Position numbers and translations under genes: made by a program | In this document: positions 57,129 to 64,000 of the stretch, piece by piece | Layout: the number at the start of each line of letters is the position of its first letter | How positions within the stretch are numbered: position 1 is the first letter of the stretch | Notes under the pieces: generated by a model | Told to the model about the DNA's origin: nothing | What the model saw: the letters and a program-made list of their open reading frames with translations, nothing else | Databases searched by the model: none | From: Hyphococcus luteus | GTDB taxonomy: Bacteria; Pseudomonadota; Alphaproteobacteria; Caulobacterales; Parvularculaceae | Assembly (NCBI RefSeq): GCF_002943565.1 | Contig: NZ_PJCH01000005.1 | Location: 930,001-994,000 of the forward strand | Length of the DNA: 64,000 bases | Direction of reading: 5' to 3'

Positions 57129-58121
57129 ATGAACAACAGCAGCGGCGATCACGAGAATATCGAATTCGGTCTCGACATCATTGCCACGGAAATCGACGGC
57201 CTTGAGGCCCTGCGGGCGGTGCTGGCCGACCGCAAGGGAGCCTTCGCCGCCGCCTTTGACAGCGCGACCGAGCTCCTGCTGCGCAATACGGGCCGCGTGA
57301 TCGTCACCGGCATGGGCAAATCCGGCCATGTCGCCCGGAAAATCGCCGCGACGCTCGCCTCCACCGGCGCGCCCGCGGCTTTCGTGCATCCCGGGGAGGC
57401 GAGCCACGGCGATCTCGGCATGATCGGCGCCGGCGACGTTGTGCTCGCCCTCTCCAATTCCGGCGAGACCGCCGAACTCGGCGACATCATCGGCTATGCG
57501 GGGCGCTTCGACATTCCGTTGATCGCCATGACGGCCGGCGCGCAATCGACCCTGGCGCGGGCCGCGGATATCGCGCTCATTCTGCCCGGCGCGCGCGAAG
57601 CCTGTGCGATTACCGGCGCGCCGACGACGTCGACGACCATGACGATGGCGCTCGGCGATGCGCTCGCGGTGACGATCCTGCGGCGCAAAGGCTTCACCGC
57701 CAACGATTTCCATCAGTTTCACCCGGGCGGCAAGCTCGGCGCGGCGCTGAAACATGTGACCGAACTGATGCATCACACCGACATGCCGCTGTGCCGGCCG
57801 GCCGATACGGTCGCGCATGCTGTGGACGTCATTTCTAAGATGGGGTTCGGCTGCACCGGCGTCGTCGATGACGACGGCGCGCTCATCGGCATGGTGACGG
57901 ACGGCGATTTGCGCCGCCATTTCAGCCGTTCGTTAAAAGACGCGCAGGTCAAGGACATCATGACGGCGGATCCGCAGGTGGTGCGCGAGACGAGCCTCGC
58001 CGCCGAAGCGCTGGCGCTTCTCTCCGGGCGCAAGATCACCGCCGTTTTCATCGTCGACGAAAACCGCCGTCCGCTCGGTCTTCTGCATGTGCATGACTGC
58101 CTGTCGGTGGGAGTGCTCTGA
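57129..58121 (+). CDS. kdsD: Arabinose-5-phosphate isomerase KdsD/KpsF
   Basis: The 330-residue enzyme interconverts ribulose-5-phosphate and arabinose-5-phosphate for Kdo synthesis. The SIS domain (about 40-180) has RVIVTGMGKSGHVARKIAAT, STGAPAAFVHPGEASHGDLG and ALSNSGETAEL, and the C-terminal part has two CBS domains (MGFGCTGVVDDDGALIGMVT and TAVFIVDENRRPLGLLHVHD). In capsule loci the same protein is named KpsF. Its position next to a polysaccharide cluster favours a capsule or LPS role. The ATG at 57129 has AAGG 4 bases upstream. Confidence 0.94.
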   Translation: MNNSSGDHENIEFGLDIIATEIDGLEALRAVLADRKGAFAAAFDSATELLLRNTGRVIVTGMGKSGHVARKIAATLASTGAPAAFVHPGEASHGDLGMIGAGDVVLALSNSGETAELGDIIGYAGRFDIPLIAMTAGAQSTLARAADIALILPGAREACAITGAPTTSTTMTMALGDALAVTILRRKGFTANDFHQFHPGGKLGAALKHVTELMHHTDMPLCRPADTVAHAVDVISKMGFGCTGVVDDDGALIGMVTDGDLRRHFSRSLKDAQVKDIMTADPQVVRETSLAAEALALLSGRKITAVFIVDENRRPLGLLHVHDCLSVGVL

Positions 58122-58141
58122 ATGCCTGGCGGGTTTCGCAA

Positions 58142-61100
58142 ATGAGAGTTCTTGTCTGGACGCCGCCATGGGTCGGGCAGGGCGGCGATCTTTTTTTCTT
58201 CAGCAACGCATTCAAGAAACATTTGCTGGCGCAGGCGAACACGCTCGCCGAAGCGGGCTGGGACGTCACCGCCGCTTTCCCGGATATTTATCAGTATGAG
58301 CTCGGCGCGGTTAGCCCGCGGGTCAAGCTGGCGCCGCTGCCCGCCATCGAGGCGATCGGCGCCGTCGGCGCCTGGGAGGACCCCTCGCGCGCGCTTTATC
58401 GCGACGGCGAGGCGTCCGAGCTGTCTCGCGGGCTCGCCCGGTGGCTCGAGGGGCGGCTGCCCGAAGCGGTCGACATCGTCCTTTTGTGGGAGACCCCGGC
58501 GCCGTATCTGAAGACGCTTTATCCGGACGCGCTGATCGTCCACCAGATGCCGGGCGCCTTTTCGCGCGCGCCCTATCCGCATCTCGTCACCTTCGATCCG
58601 AACGGTCTTTACCGCACCGGCACGATCAACCGGTGTGCTGAGGATTTCGCCGGAACGGGCGCTGACGAGGCGGGGCCGGGCGCGCAATTCGCAGCCGCCT
58701 GCCGCGCGCTTTACAGCAACTATCCGGCGCGCCTCAGCCGGGAGTTTGAAGACGCCCGGGCCGGGCGCAAGACGACGCTCCTGCCTCTGCAGATCTCCGG
58801 CCATTACGCTTTTCAGGAAGAGACCGGCTATCATTCGCAGGCGGAATATTGCCTCGACGCGCTGTCGCGCTTGCCTGCGGAAAACGCGGTGCTTATCACG
58901 CAATACATCTCGCGGCTCTATTCCGATAAGCCGATCACGCCCGAATTCTATAGGCATATCAAAGAAAAATTCCCGAACGCCTGTTACGACTTCGAACTCG
59001 AAAAGCTGCCCTCCGCGTCGCAATATCTGTTGCAGGAAGTCGATGAGATCGTCGCCGCGACCACGGCGTTGTCGGTTCAGGCGCTTGCCTGGGACCTGCC
59101 GATCAGGGTTTTCAAGGACACGCACTTGGCTGTGCTGGACGAATCCAGGTTGAACAGGACCGACCAGCGGCTCGGCGTTCTTTCCAATGTGCTTGACAAG
59201 CTGCAGCCGCTGGCGCGCCTGGTGACGGAGGACAAAGCCTTCCTTGCGGCGCTGCTCGAAGAGCTGCACGCCCGGCGCCACGCGCCGCCGGCGGAGCGGC
59301 TTGTCAGCTACCGGTCCATCGATCCTGATTATTTTGACACGGTCATGGGCGCGTTTCGTGAAGACGAGTTGCCCGTCCGCAGGCTGGCGCCCGGCGCCGG
59401 GGCGGCGGCGCCCGCCGCGCAAAGCCCCGATGCGCAGCTTGCCGAAGCGCTCGCCGCCGCCGACATCGCGCTTGTCTCCTTCGATCTTTTCGACACGCTG
59501 ATTTTCCGCAACATCGAAGCGCCGGCGGACCTCTATGCGTTTCTGGAGATGCGGCTTCGGCAAAAAGGCTTCGCGGTTCCTTTCGAGTTCGCGCAAAAAC
59601 GCCTCGATGCGGAGTTGCAGGCGCGCAGTCTTGCGACCGGCGAGGAAATCGAGCTCCGGGACATCTATCGCTGCCTGCAGGAGGAAACAGGCGTTCCTGA
59701 TTCGCTGTTGGACGCGTTTTACAAAGAAGAAGTCGAGATTGAAGTCGATTTCTGCGCGCCCCGTCCGGTCGGCCAAAAGCTATGGGAGGCGGCGAAAAAA
59801 GCAGGCCCGCGGATCTGCGTGACGAGCGACATGTATCTGCCCGAAACCTGCATCCGGCGCATCCTCGACAAATGCGGGTTTGGCGACTTTGAAACGCTCT
59901 ATTTGTCGTCATCGCTTGGCGCGACCAAGAAACACGGCACTTTGTTCAAACATATCGCGAAAGAGACGGGACTTGAGCCCGGCAAAATTCTTCATGTGGG
60001 CGATACGGTGAAAACCGACATCACCCCGGCCAAGGAAGCCGGGCTTGAAACGCTCCACCTCCCAAAAAGCATAGAGCATTTTCGCCAGAACGATTTTCTC
60101 GCAAGCGCTTACGCGAAAAGAGGCGCCATCGCCGAAGCCGACCGCAGCGCCATCGTCGGCACGGTCGCCTGCAGGCTTTTCGGCGAAGGGCGCGCGAGCG
60201 AAGAAGACTCCGCCTTTAACGGCGACCCCTGGGCTATGGGCTACGCTTGCATCGGGCCGATGCTGCTCGGCTTCTCGCAATGGCTGCGCAGGCAATCGGC
60301 GCAGCATGATGTCCGCATGCTGCATTTTCTGTCGCGCGAAGGCCTGATCATGAAAAAGGCGTTCGACAGGCTTCAGGCGGTCGCGCCGACGGGCGTTGGC
60401 TCGAATTATCTTTACGGCTCGCGCCGCGCCATCCGCATCGCCAATCTTGCGACGCGCCAGGACATCACGGAGCTTTTAAATCAGACGATTGACGTCAACG
60501 CCACCGTGGCCGCCCTGATGGAGGGCCGTTTCGGCGCGCCCGCGAGCGCCCTGACGCCGGCGGTGCTTCGCGAGGCGGGCGTCAGCTCGGCCGAGGCAAT
60601 GATTCGCACACTGCCCGATTACAAGGCGAAGCTTTACAAAATCTGCGCCGCCTTGTCCGACGAAATTCTGGAGAACGCGGCCGAAGAGCGTAAACTCTAT
60701 CTGGAATATTTGACCGAGAACGGATTTGACAATCCGCAGGAGACGGCGCTTGTCGATATTGGCTGGAGCGGCAACATGCAGGGCGCGCTCGGCCGCCTTC
60801 TCGAGACGCCCTTGCGCGGCTATTATTTCGCCACCTTGTCGAGCGCGCATAAATGGTCTGTGCAAGGGCAAAACCTGCATGGCTATTTTGCGGAATTTTG
60901 CGCCAATCCCGTCTCTATGCCGATTTTGAACTACCGCCTGCTGCTTGAAGACATGCTGTGCGACATCACGCCGAGCGTCGTGCGGGTTGAAAAAGGGGAG
61001 GACGGCGCCTTTCGCCCCGTCTTCAAAGACCGGCAAGAGGACGCCGACCGGATCGCCGCCGTGGCGCCGTTGCAGGAAGGGGCGCTCAAATTTGTCGACG

Positions 61101-61561
61101 ATGTTTGTGCGCAATTCGGTCCGCTGGTCGCCGACATGGAGCTGCGCCCGGATCTGACGACGGCGTTCCTCAGCGCTTTTGTGAACCGTCCCCGTCCTGA
61201 AGACGCGCGCATTTTCATGGGGCGCCGGCTCGACGATGCGTTCAGCGGTTCGGTGGGCCGCTATCTCCTAGCCCCTGACGCAAAGGGCGGCGCGAATCCG
61301 AAAAACTCCTATTGGCGCGCAGGCGCGGCGGCGTTCGCAGAGCCGCCTGCGCCGGCGGGCGCGGGTTTTCTCGCCGGCGACGATACGCTGGAGCATCAGC
61401 CTTTCCTGTCGCGTCTGGTCCTGAAAATCGCTTATGCGCTGCTCAAAGACCGCTTCACGGATTATCAGCGGCGGTTATATAAGGATGCGCCGCGTGAGCT
61501 GTTCCGCAACTTCAGCAATCCGCTGCTCGTGGGACTTGGACGCATAGCAGGCGTGCGCTGA
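58142..61561 (+). CDS. Large multidomain protein with HAD-type phosphatase core (COG5610-like)
   Basis: The 1139-residue protein has three parts. Residues 1-420 read as a glycosyltransferase-like or capsule-synthesis domain, starting MRVLVWTPPWVGQGGDLFFF and later YLLQEVDEIVAATTALSVQA. Residues about 440-640 form a HAD domain: FDLFDTLIF (residues 447-455, Asp448 and Asp451), RICVTSDMYLPETCIRRILD, and HVGDTVKTDITPAKEAGLET. The remaining 500 residues contain FLSREGLIMKKAFDRL and ALVDIGWSGNMQGALGRL, as in COG5610-type proteins encoded in polysaccharide loci. It may couple a sugar-phosphate step to chain assembly; no assay-based function is known to me. Weak ribosome-binding site. Confidence 0.85.
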   Translation: MRVLVWTPPWVGQGGDLFFFSNAFKKHLLAQANTLAEAGWDVTAAFPDIYQYELGAVSPRVKLAPLPAIEAIGAVGAWEDPSRALYRDGEASELSRGLARWLEGRLPEAVDIVLLWETPAPYLKTLYPDALIVHQMPGAFSRAPYPHLVTFDPNGLYRTGTINRCAEDFAGTGADEAGPGAQFAAACRALYSNYPARLSREFEDARAGRKTTLLPLQISGHYAFQEETGYHSQAEYCLDALSRLPAENAVLITQYISRLYSDKPITPEFYRHIKEKFPNACYDFELEKLPSASQYLLQEVDEIVAATTALSVQALAWDLPIRVFKDTHLAVLDESRLNRTDQRLGVLSNVLDKLQPLARLVTEDKAFLAALLEELHARRHAPPAERLVSYRSIDPDYFDTVMGAFREDELPVRRLAPGAGAAAPAAQSPDAQLAEALAAADIALVSFDLFDTLIFRNIEAPADLYAFLEMRLRQKGFAVPFEFAQKRLDAELQARSLATGEEIELRDIYRCLQEETGVPDSLLDAFYKEEVEIEVDFCAPRPVGQKLWEAAKKAGPRICVTSDMYLPETCIRRILDKCGFGDFETLYLSSSLGATKKHGTLFKHIAKETGLEPGKILHVGDTVKTDITPAKEAGLETLHLPKSIEHFRQNDFLASAYAKRGAIAEADRSAIVGTVACRLFGEGRASEEDSAFNGDPWAMGYACIGPMLLGFSQWLRRQSAQHDVRMLHFLSREGLIMKKAFDRLQAVAPTGVGSNYLYGSRRAIRIANLATRQDITELLNQTIDVNATVAALMEGRFGAPASALTPAVLREAGVSSAEAMIRTLPDYKAKLYKICAALSDEILENAAEERKLYLEYLTENGFDNPQETALVDIGWSGNMQGALGRLLETPLRGYYFATLSSAHKWSVQGQNLHGYFAEFCANPVSMPILNYRLLLEDMLCDITPSVVRVEKGEDGAFRPVFKDRQEDADRIAAVAPLQEGALKFVDDVCAQFGPLVADMELRPDLTTAFLSAFVNRPRPEDARIFMGRRLDDAFSGSVGRYLLAPDAKGGANPKNSYWRAGAAAFAEPPAPAGAGFLAGDDTLEHQPFLSRLVLKIAYALLKDRFTDYQRRLYKDAPRELFRNFSNPLLVGLGRIAGVR

Positions 61562-61587
61562 GCCGCGATTTGTTTCGGGATAGCCTT

Positions 61588-62568
61588 ATGGCCGGAAATG
61601 AGGACAACATGAAGATCGACGGCCCGCGCGGATTCGAAGAGCTGAGCCGCAACAAGGTCGAGCAGATCAAGAACTCGCCCGAGCAGATGGAGAGAGTTCT
61701 CCTTTCCTCCGCGCGTCAGGCGGTCTCCAACCGGCTGAGCAAAGGGTTTTTCGAAAACTGCTATCAGATGCTTTATGCTGAGGAGGAATTGGCGCGCCGG
61801 CCGTTTTTGAATATCGGCCCGGGCTCTTTCAAGCATCCGCACTGGCGTCTCGCCGACAAAAAATATGGCGACGACAACGCCGCCTGGACCGAAAAGCGGC
61901 GCGGCGTCGAACAGACGTCGACCGACTATTACTGGGACGCCTATTCGGGAAAGCCGCTGGACGAAAAGGACGGTTTTTTCAAGATCGTCTATTCGAGCCA
62001 TGTCATAGAACACATGTTCGAGGACGACGCGGCGTTTTACTTGAGCGAGGTCAAGCGCCTGCTGGAGCCGGGTGGAACCGTGCGGCTCGTCTGCCCGGAC
62101 GCCGATCTTTATGTCGGCGCCTATGCGCGCCGGGATTGGCTGTTTTTCTTTCACTATCTGCAGGTGAAGACACAGCGGCTGAAAAAAGACATCATGGCGC
62201 TCACCGAACAAGAGAAGAAGCGCGTCTGCGCCAAGTTCTTCCTGGAGTCCTTCAGCCTGCTGACCGCGCCTGGAAACCCGACTTCCCTGAAGCCGGCGCA
62301 GTGCGTCGAATTCATCGAACAGTTCGACGATCTTTACGCCTGCCTCACCGAGGCGTCGAAACTCTCCTCGCGCGAAGTCAACGCCAAAGTCGGCGCCCAT
62401 GTGAACTGGTTCAACGAGGACAAGCTGCGGCGCGCCATGGAAAAGGCCGGTTTCAAAAACATCCGCCGCTCGGGCTATCTGCAAAGCGCCGCGCCGGTCC
62501 TGCGCGATCCGCGCTATTTCGACCGCACCGATTACGAGATGTCGCTTTACATGGAGGCGGACGCGTAA
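61588..62568 (+). CDS. Class I SAM-dependent methyltransferase
   Basis: The 326-residue protein (ATG 61588; alternative ATG at 61609 with AGGA upstream) has LNIGPGSFKHPHWRLADKKY near residue 78 and a SAM methyltransferase core: IVYSSHVIEHMFEDDAAFYL and LLEPGGTVRLVCPDADLYVG. This late-motif pattern (SSHVIEHM...LxPGGxxRLxxPD) is that of methyltransferases acting on glycans or lipid carriers. It is 26 bases after the HAD protein gene and probably co-transcribed. It converges with the family-2 sulfotransferase gene (7 bases). Confidence 0.86.
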   Translation: MAGNEDNMKIDGPRGFEELSRNKVEQIKNSPEQMERVLLSSARQAVSNRLSKGFFENCYQMLYAEEELARRPFLNIGPGSFKHPHWRLADKKYGDDNAAWTEKRRGVEQTSTDYYWDAYSGKPLDEKDGFFKIVYSSHVIEHMFEDDAAFYLSEVKRLLEPGGTVRLVCPDADLYVGAYARRDWLFFFHYLQVKTQRLKKDIMALTEQEKKRVCAKFFLESFSLLTAPGNPTSLKPAQCVEFIEQFDDLYACLTEASKLSSREVNAKVGAHVNWFNEDKLRRAMEKAGFKNIRRSGYLQSAAPVLRDPRYFDRTDYEMSLYMEADA

Positions 62569-62575
62569 GGGGCGC

Positions 62576-63262
62576 TTACTCGTCGAAGGAGTAGCCGAAA
62601 AAGCGGATGTCTTCCCCGTATAACTGCGCCACCGTGCGCCGGTCAGCGGCGTTGTAATAAGACATATAGTCTTTTCGCCGCGAGCGGTTCACATGACGGA
62701 GTTCGATGTCCTTGTCGTAGCGCTGTTTAACAAGCGCTTTCAATAATTCGAAATCCTCCTCGATGCGTTCGAGGCGCATGATGAAATCCGGCATGAACCG
62801 GCCGCGCGGAGAGAAGCATAGTTTCGTCTGCGGCATGACATGCACGTCGCGAATTTCGTCCCAGTTCGAGTCCAGCGCTGCGACATATTCCTCGAACGGC
62901 ATCTTGTGGCGAAAGGCCGGGAATTTCTGCAGCCTCTTATGCATGGTCTTGCTCGCCACCTTGTCGGAGTAATGCGAGACGACGCGGTCCCAAGGGTTGC
63001 GGACGATCGTGAAGGTGAAGGTGCGCGGCGTGATCAGCTCGCTCTTGTCATAATTCCGGATGACGTTTGGCAGAAATTTCTTCTGTACGGAATCTTTTTC
63101 CGTAGCATCAGCCTTGCGCAAGTCTTCTTCCGTCAGGAATACCGACAAGGCCGCCAGGATGGAGCTGTTGCCGGCTTTCGGCATGGCGATGAAGACAAGA
63201 TCCGAATTCGGAATGGCGAAAATGGTTGGCTGCACAGTCAACTCGTTCCCTGGGTCATACAA
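62576..63262 (-). CDS. Sulfotransferase family 2 (Sulfotransfer_2) protein
   Basis: The protein of up to 228 residues has LVFIAMPKAGNSSILAALSV (PAPS-binding P-loop), FTFTIVRNPWDRVVSHYSDK (the RNPxxRxxSxY 3'-phosphate motif), and the family-closing AQLYGEDIRFFGYSF (Y-xxD-xxxFGY). Such enzymes sulfate carbohydrates such as chondroitin-like or capsule sugars. Start uncertain: a TTG at 63262, a TTG at 63241 or a GTG at 63235 are all possible. It lies between a methyltransferase and an export ATPase, so a sulfated surface polysaccharide is likely. Confidence 0.9.
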   Translation of the reverse strand: MYDPGNELTVQPTIFAIPNSDLVFIAMPKAGNSSILAALSVFLTEEDLRKADATEKDSVQKKFLPNVIRNYDKSELITPRTFTFTIVRNPWDRVVSHYSDKVASKTMHKRLQKFPAFRHKMPFEEYVAALDSNWDEIRDVHVMPQTKLCFSPRGRFMPDFIMRLERIEEDFELLKALVKQRYDKDIELRHVNRSRRKDYMSYYNAADRRTVAQLYGEDIRFFGYSFDE

Positions 63263-63381
63263 ACGCGCCCGACATCATCGAGCAAACAGCTTCTGCTCAT
63301 GCAATGAATTGGAATGAAGGCCCGGCGCCAACAATTCAGCAATGCAAATCAATGGGATAAAACCTAGGCAGGCGCGCCGGG

Positions 63382-64000
63382 TCAGTCAATGAGCTTGGGT
63401 TCGCGCCGCTCGAGCTTGGCGAGGACCTCTTCAGGCGGTCCCAGCGCGCGGACCCGCCCGCGATTGAGCCACAACACCTTGTTGCATTCGCTCTGGATGA
63501 GTTTGTGATTATGGGTCGCGAGCACGAGAATGCCGGCCTGGTCCACCAATTCGCGCATTCTTTCCCGCGCTTTTCTCCGAAATTCCGTGTCGCCGGCGCC
63601 GAGCCATTCGTCCATCAGCAGGATTTCCGGCGTGAACGCTGTGCCGCAGGCGAATTTCAGCCGCATCGCCATGCCGCTCGAATAGGTGCGCACCGGCAAA
63701 TCGATAAACGGGCCGAGTTCTGCGAAGTCGGCGATCTCGTCGGCCTTCGCGCGGATCTCGCGCAAGGAGCGTCCGGCGGCGAGCCCCATCAGTTCGATAT
63801 TGCGCCGGCCCGTCGCTTCGCGCTGCATGCCGATGCCGACATTGAAGAGCGAGGCGATGTTGCCCGAAACGGAAACCCGGCCGAGCGACGGCTCGTAGAC
63901 GCCCGCCATGACGCGCAGGAGCGTCGACTTGCCTGAGCCGTTGCGCCCCACAAGCCCCAGCCGGTCGCCGTCGCGCAGATCGAGCGACAGATCGGAAAAA
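63382..64000 (-). CDS. ABC transporter ATP-binding protein, polysaccharide export type (cut by window edge)
   Basis: The visible 206 codons continue beyond the right edge. They include RDGDRLGLVGRNGSGKSTLL (Walker A), VYEPSLGRVSVSGNIASLFN, the conserved GMQREATGRRNIELMG, TYSSGMAMRLKFACGTAFTP (LSGG-like signature as YSSGM), ILLMDEWLGAGD (Walker B) and VLATHNHKLI. This is the KpsT/Wzt/RfbB pattern: YSSGMxxRL replaces LSGGQ. It powers export of capsule or O-antigen across the inner membrane with a KpsM-type permease, which should lie outside the window. Confidence 0.93.
   Translation of the reverse strand, partial: FSDLSLDLRDGDRLGLVGRNGSGKSTLLRVMAGVYEPSLGRVSVSGNIASLFNVGIGMQREATGRRNIELMGLAAGRSLREIRAKADEIADFAELGPFIDLPVRTYSSGMAMRLKFACGTAFTPEILLMDEWLGAGDTEFRRKARERMRELVDQAGILVLATHNHKLIQSECNKVLWLNRGRVRALGPPEEVLAKLERREPKLID

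Noticed and set aside
57773-59776. A 667-residue minus-strand open frame
   Set aside because: It covers the antisense of kdsD and of the multidomain HAD gene, both with intact motifs. The minus frame is Arg-rich with no domains.

Overview
This window is GC-rich chromosomal DNA from an alphaproteobacterium. Several things point that way: small proteins largely confined to the class (DUF4169, DUF6476-like and DUF6460-like), the order 6S RNA - 5-formyltetrahydrofolate cyclo-ligase - YmdB-type phosphodiesterase, the run ubiA - rsmE - gshA, a full CtrA-type site (TTAA-N7-TTAAC), and a tRNA-His with discriminator base A73. A likely XrtV-system accessory protein and the gene style suggest a marine or hyphomonad/parvularcula-like lineage, but this placement is only a guess. 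Both window ends cut genes: a PhoX-like phosphatase at the left and an ABC export ATPase at the right.

Positions 1-39 kb are mostly housekeeping genes and small operons. They include a PhoX-like TAT protein, an orphan YjhX-type toxin, a serine hydrolase with a membrane tail, the 6S RNA neighbourhood, rsmD, an RND efflux pair with a palindromic operator candidate, and a MATE pump. These are followed by a DMT transporter, an acyl-CoA dehydrogenase, tadA and rluB, and rpoH. Two unrelated L,D-transpeptidases meet tail to tail, next to an rluD-type synthase. Then come a collagen-like lipoprotein paired with a two-partner-secretion (FhaC-type) translocator, an MscS channel, a lone DUF2793 protein, msrB, ubiA, a small GIY-YIG nuclease bracketed by REP-like palindrome pairs, rsmE, gshA, an AlkA-like glycosylase whose start lies in a long inverted repeat, an HNH protein, an M48 protease and tRNA-His.

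Positions 39.5-64 kb form a cell-surface locus. A glycosyltransferase, an O-antigen polymerase/ligase-like protein and a Wzx-like flippase are followed by a complete type I secretion system (TolC, ABC exporter without peptidase domain, HlyD) with no obvious substrate gene. The protein sizes and the link to glycan genes resemble the Caulobacter S-layer exporter RsaDEF, which is an inference. From about 49.8 to 55.9 kb the DNA is visibly AT-richer and codes for glycan-modifying enzymes: an FkbM methyltransferase, a sulfotransferase-like protein with helical repeats, a methyltransferase, an MptE/DUF115-like protein, a glycosyltransferase and an unrecognised protein. This looks like an acquired cassette: its left edge carries a gene remnant and its right edge a sulfotransferase gene broken by a perfect 20-bp tandem duplication. 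Beyond it come kdsD, a 1139-residue multidomain protein with a HAD phosphatase core, a methyltransferase, a family-2 sulfotransferase and a polysaccharide-export ABC ATPase, consistent with a capsule or S-LPS locus.

No CRISPR array, prophage block, rRNA operon or transposase was seen.
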